The notes: generated from the letters alone by a model not told the origin. DNA of 64,000 nt from Mangrovibacter phragmitis (GCF_001655675.1 NZ_LYRP01000003.1:1-64000), one strand, 5' to 3'. Positions 20,214 through 31,042 are shown, counted from the first letter of the stretch. Numbers and translations: made by a program.

Positions 20214-23200
20214 ATGGCGAACTTTTTTATTAATCGCCCAATTTTTGCCTGGGTTATCGCCATTCTGTTGTGCCTGACAGGGTTAATGGCCATCATTTCC
20301 CTTCCTGTTGAACAATATCCCAGTTTAGCCCCGCCAAATGTTCGTATCACTGCGAATTACCCCGGCGCTTCTGCGCAAACCATGGAAAACACCGTCACGC
20401 AGATTATTGAGCAGAACTTAACGGGTATCGATAACCTGATGTATATGTCTTCGCAGAGTACCAGTTCTGGTCAGGCGATTATTACCCTCAGTTTTGAGGC
20501 CGGAACCAATCCGGATGAAGCCGTGCAACAGGTCCAGAACCAGTTGCAAACTGCAATGCGTAAATTACCTCAGGCCGTCCAGAACCAGGGAGTAACCGTA
20601 CGTAAAACAGGTGATACCAATATTCTGACTATCGCATTTGTTTCAACCGATGGCAGTATGGGTAAACAGGATATTGCCGATTACGTCGCCAGTAATATTC
20701 AGGACCCGATCAGCCGTATTGATGGCGTGGGTGATATTGATGCCTATGGTTCCCAATACTCCATGCGCATCTGGCTCAACCCGGTAAAACTCAACAGTTA
20801 CCAGCTCACTACCGCTGATGTGGTCAGTGCAATTACTTCCCAGAACAGCCAGATTGCAGTCGGGCAATTGGGGGGGTTACCTTCCCTCGACACACAGGCG
20901 CTGAACGCCACAATTAATGCACAGTCGTTGTTACAAACTCCGGCACAGTTCAGAGCCATCACGCTGAAAGTTAACCAGGATGGTTCGATGGTCACGCTCG
21001 GTGATGTCGCCAAAGTGGAGCTGGGAGCGGAAAGTTATGACTACTTAAGCCGTTACAATGGGCAGCCGGCATCTGGTCTGGGAATTAAACTGGCATCCGG
21101 TGCCAATGAAATGGAAACGGCGAAACGCGTGCTGGCTAAACTTGATGAACTCTCTCCTTATTTCCCGCACGGTCTGGAATATCGGGTTGCCTACGAAACG
21201 TCATCATTCGTTAAAGCATCGATTACCGATGTTGTGAAAACCCTGGTCGAAGCGGTTTTCCTGGTATTTTTAGTCATGTACCTGTTTTTGCAAAACTTCA
21301 GGGCAACGTTAATCCCCACCATTGCTGTTCCTGTTGTGTTGTCCGGTACGTTTGCGGTGTTGTACACCTTTGGTTACAGCATCAACACACTCACTATGTT
21401 TGCGATGGTGCTGGCAATTGGACTATTGGTTGATGATGCCATTGTGGTGGTGGAAAACGTCGAACGTATTATGGCGGAAGAAGGGCTCTCTCCCAGAGCC
21501 GCCACCCGTAAATCGATGAAACAAATCCAAAGTGCGCTGGTCGGGATAACCATGGTGCTTAGCGCGGTGTTTATTCCCATGGCGTTTTTTGGTGGTACCA
21601 CTGGTGCTATTTACCGGCAGTTTTCCGTTACTATCGTTACCGCCATGGTGCTGTCGGTTCTGGTTGCGATGATTCTTACGCCCGCACTGTGTGCAACGCT
21701 GCTTAAGCCACATTCTCAAGGGCATTCCCAAGGGAAGAAAGGTTTCTTTGGCTGGTTCAACCGCACATTTACCAAAAGCACGTTACGCTATGAGCGCGCC
21801 GTTGGTCGCATTCTGCAACGCAGCCTGCGCTGGATGCTGCTTTATGTGCTACTGATTGGCGCAATGGCTGTCCTGTTTTTACGCTTACCCACTTCGTTTT
21901 TACCCACAGAAGACCGGGGGATGTTCCTGGCTTCAGTACAGCTCCCCAGTGGCTCCACGCAACACCAGACCCTGAAGGTGGTTGAAAAAATAGAGCACTA
22001 CTTCCTGCAAGACGAGAAGAAGAATGTCGTTTCTGTTTTTGCCACAGTTGGCGCAGGGCCGGGGGGGAACGGGCAAAATGTCGCACGGTTGTTTATTCGC
22101 CTGAAAGACTGGAGTGAGCGGGAATCTAAAACGGACACCGCATCTGCCATCATTCAACGCGCGACAAAAGCGCTGTCACATATTCGTGAAGCGCGTATTT
22201 TTGTGAATAACCCCGCCCCTATCAGTGGGCTGGGGAGCGCTGCCGGGTTCGATATGGAGCTACAGGATCACGCTGGCACCGGGCACGATGCACTGATGCA
22301 GGCCAGAGACCAGCTTCTTGCCATGGCTGCCAACAATCCCGATTTGGTGCGAGTGCGCCACAATGGGCTGGACGACAGCCCGCAACTACGTATTGATGTT
22401 GACCAGCGTAAAGCTCAGGCTTTAGGTGTTTCAGTCAATGACATCAACAGTATTTTGCAAACTGCCTGGGGTTCCAGCTATGTGAATGACTTTATGGATC
22501 GTGGGCGCGTGAAAAAAGTTTATGTGCAGGGCGAAGCCCGGTATCGCATGCTGCCTGATGACATCAACCAGTGGTATGTTCGTAACAGTAGTGGCGGTAT
22601 GGTGCCGTTTTCTGCTTTTGCCTCTTCTCACTGGGAAACCGGCTCACCAAGGCTTGAACGTTACAATGGTTATTCTGCGGTGGAGATCCTCGGCGAAGCG
22701 GCACCGGGCGTCAGTAGCGGGACGGCCATGAATATCATGGAAGACCTGGTGAGAAAACTACCGGGTAATTTTGGTTTTGAATGGACAGCCTTGTCGTATC
22801 AGGAGCGCCTGTCTGGTGCGCAGGCACCAGCATTATATGGTTTATCCTTACTGGTTATCTTCCTGTGCCTCGCAGCACTCTACGAAAGTTGGTCAGTGCC
22901 CTTCTCAGTCATGCTGGTGGTTCCCCTGGGGGTAATTGGCGCACTGGTTGCCACCTGGTTACGCGGGCTGGAGAACGATGTTTACTTCCAGGTCGGGCTG
23001 TTGACTGTGATTGGGATATCCGCGAAGAATGCCATCCTGATTGTGGAGTTTGCCAATGAGCGCAACGCCAGTGGGGCAACATTGCTGGACGCCACTCTGG
23101 AAGCCTGTCGCCAGCGCCTGCGCCCTATTCTAATGACCTCACTGGCCTTTGTATTTGGGGTATTACCCATGGCAATGAGTTCTGGCGCAGGCTCTGCCAG

Positions 23201-23330
23201 CCAGCATGCAGTTGGCACCGGGGTGATGGGAGGGATGATTTCCGCCACTATTCTGGCTATTTTCTTTGTCCCGCTGTTCTTTACGCTTATTCGGCGCCGC
23301 TTCCCGCTGCCACCGTCTTATGACGACTGA
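20214..23330 (+). CDS. acrD: RND multidrug efflux pump AcrD
   Basis: A 1038-residue inner-membrane RND transporter (E. coli AcrD has 1037). It begins [19 protein letters not shown], has two large periplasmic loops and twelve membrane segments. The proton-relay aspartates are in [20 protein letters not shown], and the second-half relay region is [20 protein letters not shown]. With AcrA and TolC it exports aminoglycosides, some beta-lactams and other amphiphilic compounds. It forms its own transcript: a 219-base upstream region follows the receiver gene and a strong terminator follows the stop. A segment at 20127-20144 (TTTTCTGCATGC...) resembles the BaeR site only partly. Confidence 0.95.
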   Translation: MANFFINRPIFAWVIAILLCLTGLMAIISLPVEQYPSLAPPNVRITANYPGASAQTMENTVTQIIEQNLTGIDNLMYMSSQSTSSGQAIITLSFEAGTNPDEAVQQVQNQLQTAMRKLPQAVQNQGVTVRKTGDTNILTIAFVSTDGSMGKQDIADYVASNIQDPISRIDGVGDIDAYGSQYSMRIWLNPVKLNSYQLTTADVVSAITSQNSQIAVGQLGGLPSLDTQALNATINAQSLLQTPAQFRAITLKVNQDGSMVTLGDVAKVELGAESYDYLSRYNGQPASGLGIKLASGANEMETAKRVLAKLDELSPYFPHGLEYRVAYETSSFVKASITDVVKTLVEAVFLVFLVMYLFLQNFRATLIPTIAVPVVLSGTFAVLYTFGYSINTLTMFAMVLAIGLLVDDAIVVVENVERIMAEEGLSPRAATRKSMKQIQSALVGITMVLSAVFIPMAFFGGTTGAIYRQFSVTIVTAMVLSVLVAMILTPALCATLLKPHSQGHSQGKKGFFGWFNRTFTKSTLRYERAVGRILQRSLRWMLLYVLLIGAMAVLFLRLPTSFLPTEDRGMFLASVQLPSGSTQHQTLKVVEKIEHYFLQDEKKNVVSVFATVGAGPGGNGQNVARLFIRLKDWSERESKTDTASAIIQRATKALSHIREARIFVNNPAPISGLGSAAGFDMELQDHAGTGHDALMQARDQLLAMAANNPDLVRVRHNGLDDSPQLRIDVDQRKAQALGVSVNDINSILQTAWGSSYVNDFMDRGRVKKVYVQGEARYRMLPDDINQWYVRNSSGGMVPFSAFASSHWETGSPRLERYNGYSAVEILGEAAPGVSSGTAMNIMEDLVRKLPGNFGFEWTALSYQERLSGAQAPALYGLSLLVIFLCLAALYESWSVPFSVMLVVPLGVIGALVATWLRGLENDVYFQVGLLTVIGISAKNAILIVEFANERNASGATLLDATLEACRQRLRPILMTSLAFVFGVLPMAMSSGAGSASQHAVGTGVMGGMISATILAIFFVPLFFTLIRRRFPLPPSYDD

Positions 23331-23360
23331 CAGATAACTGGCGCAGTTCGGGCAGAAAAC

Positions 23361-23388
23361 AAAAAGGCGACATTCACGTCGCCTTTTT
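23361..23388 (+). terminator. Rho-independent terminator of acrD
   Basis: AAAAAGGCGAC (23361-23371) and GTCGCCTTTTT (23378-23388) form a perfect 11-base stem with a 6-base loop, ending in the U-run. The A-run on the other side makes it able to act in both directions, so it may also stop transcription of ypfM. Confidence 0.9.
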
Positions 23389-23467
23389 CATTTCATTGTT
23401 TGACCGTTTGTTCGCTATAGCAGCGATGGACGATCACCACACTGCTTCTTCTTTAAAAACAGAAAGA

Positions 23468-23527
23468 TTATTTACGCAACATGCCTGCGATAAAATCTTT
23501 CCAGTTCCCCAGTTCGCGTTCAATCAT
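23468..23527 (-). CDS. ypfM: Small protein YpfM (19 residues)
   Basis: A 19-residue reading frame on the minus strand, ATG at 23527, with AGAGAGG five bases before it. The product, MIERELGNWKDFIAGMLRK, differs from the small protein YpfM of E. coli in only a couple of central residues, and the position between acrD and yffB is the same. It is too short for ordinary gene calling. Function is unknown; the sequence is a likely amphipathic helix. Confidence 0.88.
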   Translation of the reverse strand: MIERELGNWKDFIAGMLRK

Positions 23528-23731
23528 AACAACCTCTCTTATAATTGACTTAATAATACAAAAAATTATCAATGATGTGAAGAAAATTTATCCAATGGTT
23601 GTGATAAGTTTTTTCAGTGTTCGCTGGTGATTACCTTTGCGTCTTGCTAATAATATCGGCTTATGATGGAAAACATTATGTGACGCAACGCAATAATTAC
23701 GCTATGAAATGAAAAAAAAGGTGATCCAGAT

Positions 23732-24163
23732 ATGATTATTTTAACCGATAAAAATGATGCCAAAATTAATTGGCAAGAAGTGGCAAACCTTATTGAGTCA
23801 GGAGGGTTAAATAAACGTAACCCTTGTGAGGTAGAGCACGCATTTATGCACAGCACCTTTACCTGGTTTGGCTTTGAAGCAGGGGAACTGGTCGCTACTG
23901 CCCGTGCAATCAGTGACTTAACCTGGGCGAGTTATTTGGCTGATGTCGTTGTTTCCCCCGCCTTTCAGGGTACCGGACTGGGAAAGCAACTGATGCTTAT
24001 GATTAAAGAAACCTTGTCACCTTACGGCAAAACTTTCATTTATGCAGTACCAGATAAAATACCCTTTTATGAAAAGCACGGCTTTTGTGTATTGTTAACT
24101 GGAATGGTATGCGATAAGAGTGAAAACTTATTCACTCTACGGAAAAACGGATATATTCGATGA
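23732..24163 (+). CDS. GNAT-family N-acetyltransferase, unassigned
   Basis: 143 residues with a GNAT acetyl-CoA loop: ADVVVSPAFQGTGLGKQLML (Q-x-x-G-x-G) near residues 70-90, followed by FIYAVPDKIPFYEKHGF, the usual tyrosine-bearing C-terminal strand. AAGGTGA precedes the ATG. It resembles uncharacterised single-domain GNAT acetyltransferases; substrate unknown. No such gene stands here in K-12, where ypfM is followed by yffB, so this is a local insertion. It is flanked by A/T-rich non-coding stretches of 200 and 378 bases. Confidence 0.85.
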   Translation: MIILTDKNDAKINWQEVANLIESGGLNKRNPCEVEHAFMHSTFTWFGFEAGELVATARAISDLTWASYLADVVVSPAFQGTGLGKQLMLMIKETLSPYGKTFIYAVPDKIPFYEKHGFCVLLTGMVCDKSENLFTLRKNGYIR

Positions 24164-24541
24164 AAAGTTTGTCATGTTATTTGAACGGCATGGTTAATTA
24201 TTTTGATGATGATTTCAGGTGCAAGTATTTCCGCCTGATTTATCGTTGTCATTCTCAGCCAATAATATGAGAAAACATGTAATAACAATATATATAAAGT
24301 GGTTATTAGTTTGCGCTCGCACCAGGTTCTTCCTCACATGGTAAGTGCTAACTGGCTGCTTTCACAGGCAACTGACCCTGTGAATACCCTGCTGTGGCGG
24401 CAAACAGCCAGGGATTATTTAATCAATCTATCGTTCAGTTATGGATCTGCCGCGGTGTGTACGGCATTATCAACGGTCAGGTTTTTACCTATGAGATAAA
24501 GACAAAGCACAAACATCCTATATAACAGGTGACACAGATTC
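24164..24541. other. 378-base gap with no clear gene
   Basis: Between the GNAT gene and yffB. A 66-codon open frame (24299-24499) and a shorter one in another frame read through much of it. The first has a faint likeness to the N-terminus of rhodanese sulphurtransferases (VSANWLLSQ), but nothing extends it and it has no convincing ribosome site. It may be decayed coding sequence. The yffB promoter is expected in the last 60 bases. Confidence 0.5.
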
Positions 24542-24922
24542 ATGGTAACCCCGGCAAACTCGACAACATTAATACTTTACGGCATTAAAAATTGCGACAC
24601 GATTAAAAAAGCCCGCCGCTGGCTGGACGCACATCAGGTGACTTATCAGTTTCATGATTACCGTGCTGATGGTCTGGACGATGTGCTGTTGGATAGCTTT
24701 ATAGCAGAATTGGGATGGGAAGCGCTGCTCAATACCCGTGGCACAACCTGGCGCAAGCTGGATGAAACGCATCGGGCGTCAATCACATCCGCTGAACCTG
24801 CGAAACAATTGATGAAAGAAATGCCAGCCATCATTAAACGCCCATTGCTCTGTGCCCCCGGTAAGCCTATGCTGCTGGGCTTTAGTGAAGAAAAATATCA
24901 GCAGTTTGTGAGTGAGGTGTAG
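24542..24922 (+). CDS. yffB: ArsC/Spx-family protein YffB
   Basis: 126 residues, matching E. coli YffB (118) with a slightly longer N-terminus. The fold is thioredoxin-like of the ArsC family: [20 protein letters not shown] holds a single conserved cysteine, then [20 protein letters not shown] and [17 protein letters not shown]. YffB binds glutathione and may act as a glutathione-dependent thiol reductase; it is not a proven arsenate reductase. AGGTGAC lies upstream of the ATG. dapE starts 3 bases after its stop, so the two are one operon with ypfN. Confidence 0.92.
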   Translation: MVTPANSTTLILYGIKNCDTIKKARRWLDAHQVTYQFHDYRADGLDDVLLDSFIAELGWEALLNTRGTTWRKLDETHRASITSAEPAKQLMKEMPAIIKRPLLCAPGKPMLLGFSEEKYQQFVSEV

Positions 24923-24925
24923 TGT

Positions 24926-26053
24926 ATGTCCTGCCCGGTTATTGAACTGACTCAGCAACTTATTCGTCGCCCTTCCCTGAGCCCGGATGATGCCGGTTGC
25001 CAGGCACTACTGGCAGAAAGGTTGCGGGCAATTGGTTTTACAGTTGAGCCGATGAATTTTGGCGATACCGAGAATTTTTGGGCCTGGCGTGGCAAAGGTG
25101 AAACACTGGCTTTTGCAGGGCACACTGATGTAGTACCGGCTGGCGATTATGACCGCTGGATTAACCCGCCTTTCGAACCAACCATTCGTGATGGCATGCT
25201 ATTTGGCCGTGGTGCGGCTGATATGAAAGGCTCACTGGCGGCAATGGTTGTTGCAGCTGAACGTTTTGTCGCCCACCACCCCAATCATAAAGGCCGTCTG
25301 GCATTTATGATTACGTCCGATGAAGAAGCCAGTGCCACAAATGGCACAGTAAAAGTTGTTGAGGCATTGATGGCGCGCAATGAGCGTCTGGATTACTGCC
25401 TGGTTGGTGAACCCTCAAGTAGCGAAGTGGTCGGCGATGTAGTCAAAAATGGCCGTCGGGGTTCTCTGACCTGTAACCTGACAATCCATGGTGTCCAGGG
25501 CCATGTTGCCTATCCGCATCTGGCGGACAACCCGGTGCACCGCGCAGCGCCCATGCTCAATGAGCTGGTGAACATCAACTGGGATGATGGCAATGCGTTC
25601 TTCCCGCCCACCAGTATGCAGATTGCCAATATTCAGGCTGGCACAGGCAGCAACAATGTTATTCCCGGTGATTTGTTCGTGCAGTTTAACTTTCGTTTTA
25701 GTACTGAACTGACAGATGAAGACATCAAAAACCAGGTAACAGCACTGCTGGATAAACACCAGTTGCGCTACACCATGGAATGGTGGTTATCCGGGCAGCC
25801 TTTTCTTACTTCACGCGGTAAACTGGTGGATGCGGTAGTTAATGCTGTCGAACATTATAATGAAATTAAACCGCAGTTGCTGACTAATGGCGGTACATCT
25901 GACGGGCGTTTTATTGCGCGTATGGGTGCCCAGGTAGTTGAACTGGGGCCGGTTAACGCGACCATTCATAAAATTAATGAATGCGTAAAAGCTTCTGACC
26001 TGCAGCTCCTTGCCCGCATGTATCAGCGTATTATGGAACACCTGGTTGCGTAA
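24926..26053 (+). CDS. dapE: Succinyl-diaminopimelate desuccinylase
   Basis: A 375-residue M20-family metallopeptidase, the size of E. coli DapE. Two-zinc motifs are visible: [12 protein letters not shown] (His and bridging Asp), GRGAADMKG, the catalytic [11 protein letters not shown] (Glu pair), and a late HKINECV histidine. The dimerisation domain lies in the middle ([19 protein letters not shown]). It removes succinate from N-succinyl-LL-diaminopimelate in lysine and peptidoglycan precursor synthesis. It is translated right after yffB, with ypfN 28 bases downstream. Confidence 0.96.
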   Translation: MSCPVIELTQQLIRRPSLSPDDAGCQALLAERLRAIGFTVEPMNFGDTENFWAWRGKGETLAFAGHTDVVPAGDYDRWINPPFEPTIRDGMLFGRGAADMKGSLAAMVVAAERFVAHHPNHKGRLAFMITSDEEASATNGTVKVVEALMARNERLDYCLVGEPSSSEVVGDVVKNGRRGSLTCNLTIHGVQGHVAYPHLADNPVHRAAPMLNELVNINWDDGNAFFPPTSMQIANIQAGTGSNNVIPGDLFVQFNFRFSTELTDEDIKNQVTALLDKHQLRYTMEWWLSGQPFLTSRGKLVDAVVNAVEHYNEIKPQLLTNGGTSDGRFIARMGAQVVELGPVNATIHKINECVKASDLQLLARMYQRIMEHLVA

Positions 26054-26080
26054 CAGCTTCCACTGAAAGAGGAACAAACA

Positions 26081-26275
26081 ATGGAATGGTTATCAAAATA
26101 CTGGTGGATTATTGTACTGGTGTTTTTACTTGGAGTGTTCATCAACGTTATCAAAGATTTGATGCGCGTTGATCACAAAAAATTCCTCGCCAATAAACCT
26201 GATTTGCCACCACATCGTGATTGTAATGATAAGTGGGACGATGACGATAACTGGCCGGATAAAAAAAGCAAATAG
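26081..26275 (+). CDS. ypfN: UPF0370 small membrane protein YpfN
   Basis: 64 residues (66 in E. coli). One N-terminal membrane segment, [17 protein letters not shown], at about residues 7-23, followed by a polar tail ending [12 protein letters not shown]. It matches the YpfN family of unknown function. AGAGG lies before the ATG. It is the last gene of yffB-dapE-ypfN, closed by a strong hairpin. Confidence 0.92.
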   Translation: MEWLSKYWWIIVLVFLLGVFINVIKDLMRVDHKKFLANKPDLPPHRDCNDKWDDDDNWPDKKSK

Positions 26276-26288
26276 AGCAAATAAGGTT

Positions 26289-26316
26289 TGTAGCCCCTGT
26301 TCAGACAGGGGCTACA
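26289..26316. terminator. Strong hairpin between convergent ypfN and ypfH
   Basis: TGTAGCCCCTGT (26289-26300) and ACAGGGGCTACA (26305-26316) form a perfect 12-base stem with a 4-base loop. Neither side has a proper U-run, but the position between two convergent stops suggests a shared transcript end. Confidence 0.6.
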
Positions 26317-26342
26317 GCTATGGCAGGCAACAAAACATCTCG

Positions 26343-27050
26343 TTAACGCAAACCAATCACATCATCTTTACCGGGCGAAACGCTTAACGCGTCGTCAAAG
26401 TAACGGCGGGGGATGGTATAACGCAGATGATCCAGCGCAAACTTCATCCCTCGTTCGTCAATAGCGTGGCCAAGATCATCAACAATATCCAGCGTCACAT
26501 CGCCACCGGCATGCAGCAATGCGACATAGCCTTGCTGCGCCGTGCGAACTTCAACCACATCATCATATTCCCCATGAATAAGGTGGATGGTGGTCTGCGT
26601 CGAGGCATGCTCAGGAAGTAAAGCGAAACGGCCACTGAAGCTGATAACCCGACTGGCAAGCCCCGGGCTCGCCTTGATAGCTTCCAGTGCTATTGTCGCG
26701 CCCTGGGAAAAACCAATCAGGGCCGTTGCCCCCGCATCCACACCACTTTCACGTTGCCAGTACTTCACCTCGTTAACCACACCAGGCATCACTGCATCAA
26801 TTTTTTCCTGTAATGCCTGTTCATCAGGTTCATTTAGCTCACCCGTTGGCGCAAACCATGCCCTGCCAGGCGCAGGGCCACTGGCTAATGGCCCGGCGAG
26901 GCAGACAACCATGGCGTCAGGAAAGACCGGCGCAAACCAGCGGCCTATTTCTGCCATGGAAACCGGGTTATCACCCGCCGTGTGAAACAACAGCAACAGT
27001 TGTTTTGCCGGGAACACAGGACTTTGTACAACGACATGTTGGTGTTTCAT
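26343..27050 (-). CDS. ypfH: Alpha/beta-hydrolase YpfH (esterase)
   Basis: 235 residues from the ATG at 27050, preceded by GGAGAACCCG; an upstream ATG adds 18 unrelated residues. It is a carboxylesterase/phospholipase-type alpha/beta hydrolase with LLLLFHTAGDNPVSMAEI near the start, nucleophile elbow GFSQGA (Ser), and late Asp and His in GEYDDV and DLGHAIDERG. E. coli YpfH has esterase activity on short esters; the natural substrate is unknown. It lies downstream of tmcA on the same strand, 72 bases before the tmcA stop in reading order. Confidence 0.93.
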   Translation of the reverse strand: MKHQHVVVQSPVFPAKQLLLLFHTAGDNPVSMAEIGRWFAPVFPDAMVVCLAGPLASGPAPGRAWFAPTGELNEPDEQALQEKIDAVMPGVVNEVKYWQRESGVDAGATALIGFSQGATIALEAIKASPGLASRVISFSGRFALLPEHASTQTTIHLIHGEYDDVVEVRTAQQGYVALLHAGGDVTLDIVDDLGHAIDERGMKFALDHLRYTIPRRYFDDALSVSPGKDDVIGLR

Positions 27051-27122
27051 CGGGTTCTCCTTCATCAATATGCTAAGTTTACGCCACCTTCCGGCGATAA
27101 CCATGGCTCTCTCTTGAAGGAG

Positions 27123-29162
27123 TTAATCGAAAAATTGCAATTGCGCCAGCCAGGTTTTCAGGGTGTGGGCCTGGTTTTCGTCATGCCAGAATAGTATTTG
27201 CGCGGCTTCCTGCCGTTGTTGTAATAGCAAAGCTTTACGACCGGACAACCCCAAATTACGACAAAGAACGGCAACTGGCTGACGTGACCGCAATTCACCA
27301 CGCAAAGCAGGCAATGCTAACGGGCAGATAGCAAGCACCCGCACCAGGCTCGCAAGGCAGGACATTAACGGCCGGTATCCCCAGGCAAAACCGGCAAGCT
27401 CCCGCCAGTCACCGGGTAACAGGTTGCGACCGGTATCCGGCTCACCGGGTAGTGGAAATGGCAGCCAGGGCTGCAAACAGGCCAAATTGCGCGACAAGTG
27501 CCGGGCTTCACTTGTGGCCAGTGCTTCTCCTTCCGGTGTGAGCGGCAAAAGCGCCATTGCCGTATAACACCCACTACTGGCTTCAAGACTGGTTCCCATC
27601 CGCACCAGCCGGAAACCACAGCGTTCCCAAAAGCGCCACAACGCCTGGGTATACCCAAAGCTGACAGAGAGATAATCACAACCGGTTGGTGCCCGGCGTT
27701 TTACTTCAGCAATCAATGCCTGGCCCACACCTTTACGCTGAACTCCGGGATAAACGGCAATACGAGATACCCGCCAGCCCGTTAACATTGCCGCCTGGGG
27801 AGAGCCACCATGGGCAGCCAGAGACTGAGCGACCAGGTTTCCTCGCGGGCGGCGAAATCCGGCCCATACAGCTTCACTTAGCTGTTGAGATAACCCGCCT
27901 TCTTTAACCAGCCAGGCTGCCCCAACGGGCTTACCGCCAACTTTCGCGGCAATTACATGCTGGCCCGGCGCATCCAGTAACCGGCGTAAATCCAGAGGAG
28001 ACGTGCGGTAATGCGCACTGGACAATAACCGGTATACGTCTGTCAGTTCGCCGGGTGAAACAGTGCAAAAATCGGGCGCAGGAAGCGCACCACCATAAAC
28101 TGGCGTTGTATCCGCGCCTGATTCATCAAACAACAACAGACTGGAGACAAACGTTTCAAGGGGGCAATCAGGAGCCCAGCGTACTGGCGTATTTAGCACA
28201 TAGCGGCGAGATACCGGCAACTGGCTACAAAGTTTGAGAATAAACCCCTGCCCGGTTCCTTCGTATCCCTGAACCGTACTGATTAGTAATACCCGTGAAA
28301 AACCGCCAATCATGGCGGCCAGTTGTGGCAAGGGAATGGCGGCGGCTTCATCCACCACCAGCCAGTCGGCATGCGGAGTTTTACCGGAATGTATTTGTTC
28401 CAGCAAAGCATCCGGAGCAATAAACGCCAGTGGTTTATGAGCGTGTTCAGCCATGACATCTGTTGCAACTCGTGCAGGGGCAGTCACTAAAACCGTCCCC
28501 GGCCAGGCACGAATCAACATACCGGCAAGTGCTGATTTTCCCCGCCCTCGCCCGGCAGTTACCACAGCAATACCGGATGCCATCGCCAGTAACTCATCGC
28601 GAACAGCTGCCTGCTCCTGTAGAGGCTCTCCTTGCACGGGGTGCCAGCAAGCCAGCGGGTGCTGCGCCGGGAATTCGGGTGCCTGCCCCTGCTGCCACAC
28701 CAGCATCACAGCCGACTGTTTTTTCAGCACAGCAAGAAAGCGGGCAACAAACTGTGGTGAAGTGGTGGGTTGTTGTTGATCGTTCCAGCGCAGGCTGTCA
28801 CAGTCAGGCTGGTTTGGCCAACCCGCAAACGGTGGAGTCAGCATCACCAGCCAACTGCCTGCACGCAAGGTACCGGCAAGAATGGCGAATGCTTCAGCAT
28901 CAAACCCTAAACGGGCGTCAAAAACCGCGTGGTGAAATTCCCGCCCTAATAACGTCCGGGCATTGCGTGGGGAACAGGCCCGTGCCTGATTAACTTTATC
29001 ACTCACCCATAGCCAGTCACCCGGCAGGTGATGTTGCAGGTGCGCGGCCTGTTTTTCACTCCAGGCGTCATCCCCGGCCAGCACCAGTAAGCGGCGCTGA
29101 CCAGCCAGTGCCATTTGTTGTGTCAAAGCGAGCCAGTTGCCGGTGGGGAAAAGATGTGCCAC
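27123..29162 (-). CDS. tmcA: tRNA(Met) cytidine acetyltransferase TmcA
   Basis: 679 residues from a GTG (671 in E. coli). Domains in order: N-terminal DUF1726-type segment, RNA helicase-like ATPase with Walker A TAGRGRGKSALAGML and Walker B ADWLVVDEAAAIP, GNAT acetyltransferase with RISRIAVYPGVQRKGVGQAL-like motif (here VSRIAVYPGVQRKGVGQALI), and a C-terminal tRNA-binding part. It makes N4-acetylcytidine at the wobble base of elongator tRNA(Met), using ATP and acetyl-CoA. The GTG begins 6 bases after the ypfJ stop; the ribosome site is poor, so translation is likely coupled to ypfJ. Confidence 0.94.
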   Translation of the reverse strand: MAHLFPTGNWLALTQQMALAGQRRLLVLAGDDAWSEKQAAHLQHHLPGDWLWVSDKVNQARACSPRNARTLLGREFHHAVFDARLGFDAEAFAILAGTLRAGSWLVMLTPPFAGWPNQPDCDSLRWNDQQQPTTSPQFVARFLAVLKKQSAVMLVWQQGQAPEFPAQHPLACWHPVQGEPLQEQAAVRDELLAMASGIAVVTAGRGRGKSALAGMLIRAWPGTVLVTAPARVATDVMAEHAHKPLAFIAPDALLEQIHSGKTPHADWLVVDEAAAIPLPQLAAMIGGFSRVLLISTVQGYEGTGQGFILKLCSQLPVSRRYVLNTPVRWAPDCPLETFVSSLLLFDESGADTTPVYGGALPAPDFCTVSPGELTDVYRLLSSAHYRTSPLDLRRLLDAPGQHVIAAKVGGKPVGAAWLVKEGGLSQQLSEAVWAGFRRPRGNLVAQSLAAHGGSPQAAMLTGWRVSRIAVYPGVQRKGVGQALIAEVKRRAPTGCDYLSVSFGYTQALWRFWERCGFRLVRMGTSLEASSGCYTAMALLPLTPEGEALATSEARHLSRNLACLQPWLPFPLPGEPDTGRNLLPGDWRELAGFAWGYRPLMSCLASLVRVLAICPLALPALRGELRSRQPVAVLCRNLGLSGRKALLLQQRQEAAQILFWHDENQAHTLKTWLAQLQFFD

Positions 29163-29168
29163 GAAAAA

Positions 29169-30047
29169 TTATATCCGGGTGTTGCCGAATGTATTACATA
29201 CAGCCGGATCACCGCTTTGGAAACCACGGCTGAACCAGGTATAACGCTGCTCAGAAGTACCATGAGTGAAACTGTCAGGGATCACCCTTCCCTGGCTTTG
29301 CTGCTGCAGGCGATCATCGCCAATAGCTTCGGCAGCGTTCAGCGCTTCCTGAAGGTCACCAGCTTCCAGTACACCTTCTTTTTGCATCGCATGGCCCCAA
29401 ACGCCTGCAAAGCAGTCTGCCTGCAATTCCATTTTCACTGACAGCCGGTTTGCCTCAACTTTTGTAGCGTGCTGCTGCAACTGGCGCACTTTCGCTTCCA
29501 CACCCAGCAGTTTCTGCACATGGTGCCCTACTTCATGAGCGATAACATACCCCTGAGCAAAATCCCCTGCGGCACCCAGTTTATGTTTCATATCGTCATA
29601 AAATGAGAGGTCAATATAAACCGTGGCATCTGCCGGGCAATAAAACGGCCCCATCACAGACTGCCCGGTACCACAACCGGTATGTGTGGATCCCCGGTAC
29701 ATTACCAGGCGTGGTGGTTGCCAGTTTTTGCCCATTTTTTTGAACAGGCCTTGCCATGTATCTTCCGTGGTAGCCAGAATAACCGAAGTGAATTTCGCAG
29801 CTTCATCCTGTTTGGCGCTGGGTCGTGTTGTTTGCTGATGAGCCGGTGAATACACCGGTTCACCGGTTATCAATGCCGTAAGATCGACACCGTAGTACCC
29901 CGCCACCGCAACCAGAGCCAAAATAACCAGGCCGCTTTTCCCCCGAGGTAAAGGCAGGCCACGGCCCCTTCCCTGATACGGCGAGCTGCGTTGTTGATTG
30001 CGCCTGTCTTCTACGTTATCGCTCTCGCGACGCCCTTGCCAACGCAT
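29169..30047 (-). CDS. ypfJ: Putative neutral zinc metallopeptidase YpfJ
   Basis: 292 residues from the ATG at 30047, preceded by AGGGGAT; an upstream start adds 50 residues without homology. A charged N-terminus [16 protein letters not shown] is followed by one membrane segment ([15 protein letters not shown]) and a zincin domain with [15 protein letters not shown] (HExxH plus following His) and [13 protein letters not shown]. It matches YpfJ of E. coli (zinc metallopeptidase family PF04228); substrate unknown. The topology places the catalytic domain in the periplasm. tmcA follows 6 bases later. Confidence 0.93.
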   Translation of the reverse strand: MRWQGRRESDNVEDRRNQQRSSPYQGRGRGLPLPRGKSGLVILALVAVAGYYGVDLTALITGEPVYSPAHQQTTRPSAKQDEAAKFTSVILATTEDTWQGLFKKMGKNWQPPRLVMYRGSTHTGCGTGQSVMGPFYCPADATVYIDLSFYDDMKHKLGAAGDFAQGYVIAHEVGHHVQKLLGVEAKVRQLQQHATKVEANRLSVKMELQADCFAGVWGHAMQKEGVLEAGDLQEALNAAEAIGDDRLQQQSQGRVIPDSFTHGTSEQRYTWFSRGFQSGDPAVCNTFGNTRI

Positions 30048-30214
30048 AACATCCCCTTTTGGTGCGTATGAGATAACAAGATCCTGGATTATTTGGCCGG
30101 TGATTACCACTGAAAATAGACCAGGAAAAGGAAATGAACTTAGGAGAAAGCGAAGGCGGCAAGCCAGGCCAGCACAAAACAGTGTGCCGGCCTGCAACGA
30201 AAACGATTGCGTTG

Positions 30215-30928
30215 TTAGTCTAAATTAACACCCAGACGGTGTGCGACTTCTTCATACGCTTCAATCAAACCACCAAGGCTTTGGCGGAAACGGTCTTTAT
30301 CCATTTTGTCGAGAGTGTTTTTATCCCACAGACGGCTACCATCCGGTGAAAACTCATCACCCAGTACAACCTGGCCTTTGAACAACCCAAATTCCAGTTT
30401 GAAATCCACCAGAATCAGCCCGGCGTCATCAAACAGCTTTTTCAGTACGTCATTGGCTTTGTAGGTCAGTGCCTTCATCTGAGCCAGATGTTCTTTGCTC
30501 ACCCAACCGAAGGTTTCACAGTAAGATTCGTTCACCATCGGGTCATGCATGGCGTCATTCTTAAGAAACATGTCAAACAGCGGCGGGTTCAGTTCAATGC
30601 CTTCTTCAATACCAAGGCGTTTTACCAGAGAGCCAGCGGCACGGTTACGCACAACGCATTCAACAGGAACCATATCCAGTTTTTTCACTAAACACTCAGT
30701 GTCGGACAACAGCGCTTCCATCTGGGTTGGAATGCCCGCTTCTGCCAGTTTGGTCATAATGAAATGGTTGAATTTATTATTCACCATACCTTTACGATCA
30801 AACTGTTCAATACGCGCGCCATCCCCTGCTGACGTATCATTGCGGAACTCGAGTACCAACAGATCCGGATTCTCGGTGCTGTATACGGTCTTCGCTTTGC
30901 CACGATACAACTCAGCTTGCTTTTGCAT
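30215..30928 (-). CDS. purC: SAICAR synthetase (purine biosynthesis)
   Basis: A 237-residue enzyme of exactly the E. coli length. It has the ATP-binding start [30 protein letters not shown], the block [13 protein letters not shown] and [11 protein letters not shown]. It joins aspartate to CAIR to give SAICAR, the eighth step toward IMP, in the cytoplasm. It lies 114 bases after bamC and has its own leader; a terminator-like hairpin ends bamC between them. I looked for a PurR operator in this leader and did not find one as clear as that before purM. Confidence 0.96.
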   Translation of the reverse strand: MQKQAELYRGKAKTVYSTENPDLLVLEFRNDTSAGDGARIEQFDRKGMVNNKFNHFIMTKLAEAGIPTQMEALLSDTECLVKKLDMVPVECVVRNRAAGSLVKRLGIEEGIELNPPLFDMFLKNDAMHDPMVNESYCETFGWVSKEHLAQMKALTYKANDVLKKLFDDAGLILVDFKLEFGLFKGQVVLGDEFSPDGSRLWDKNTLDKMDKDRFRQSLGGLIEAYEEVAHRLGVNLD

Positions 30929-31016
30929 CTTTAATTACTCCAGGTTTAACGACCACTGAGTGGCCTGATGATGTTGAGCCAGGTAGCCAGACTCTTAACG
31001 CGAAATCAAGATACAA

Positions 31017-31037
31017 AGGGCCGGATAAACCGGCCCT
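31017..31037 (-). terminator. Terminator after bamC
   Basis: AGGGCCGG (31017-31024) and CCGGCCCT (31030-31037) form a perfect 8-base stem with loop ATAAA directly after the bamC stop. On the minus strand it is followed by TTGTATCTTG, a weak U-run. Confidence 0.65.
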
Positions 31038-31042
31038 GTGAA

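Noticed and set aside
24299-24499. 66-codon frame with a faint rhodanese-like start
   Set aside because: The similarity covers only about ten residues, there is no active-site cysteine loop and no good ribosome site; kept only as a possible relic in the gap description.
30929-31016. PurR operator before purC
   Set aside because: E. coli purC is PurR-controlled, but no sequence here comes close to the GCAAACGTTTGC core.
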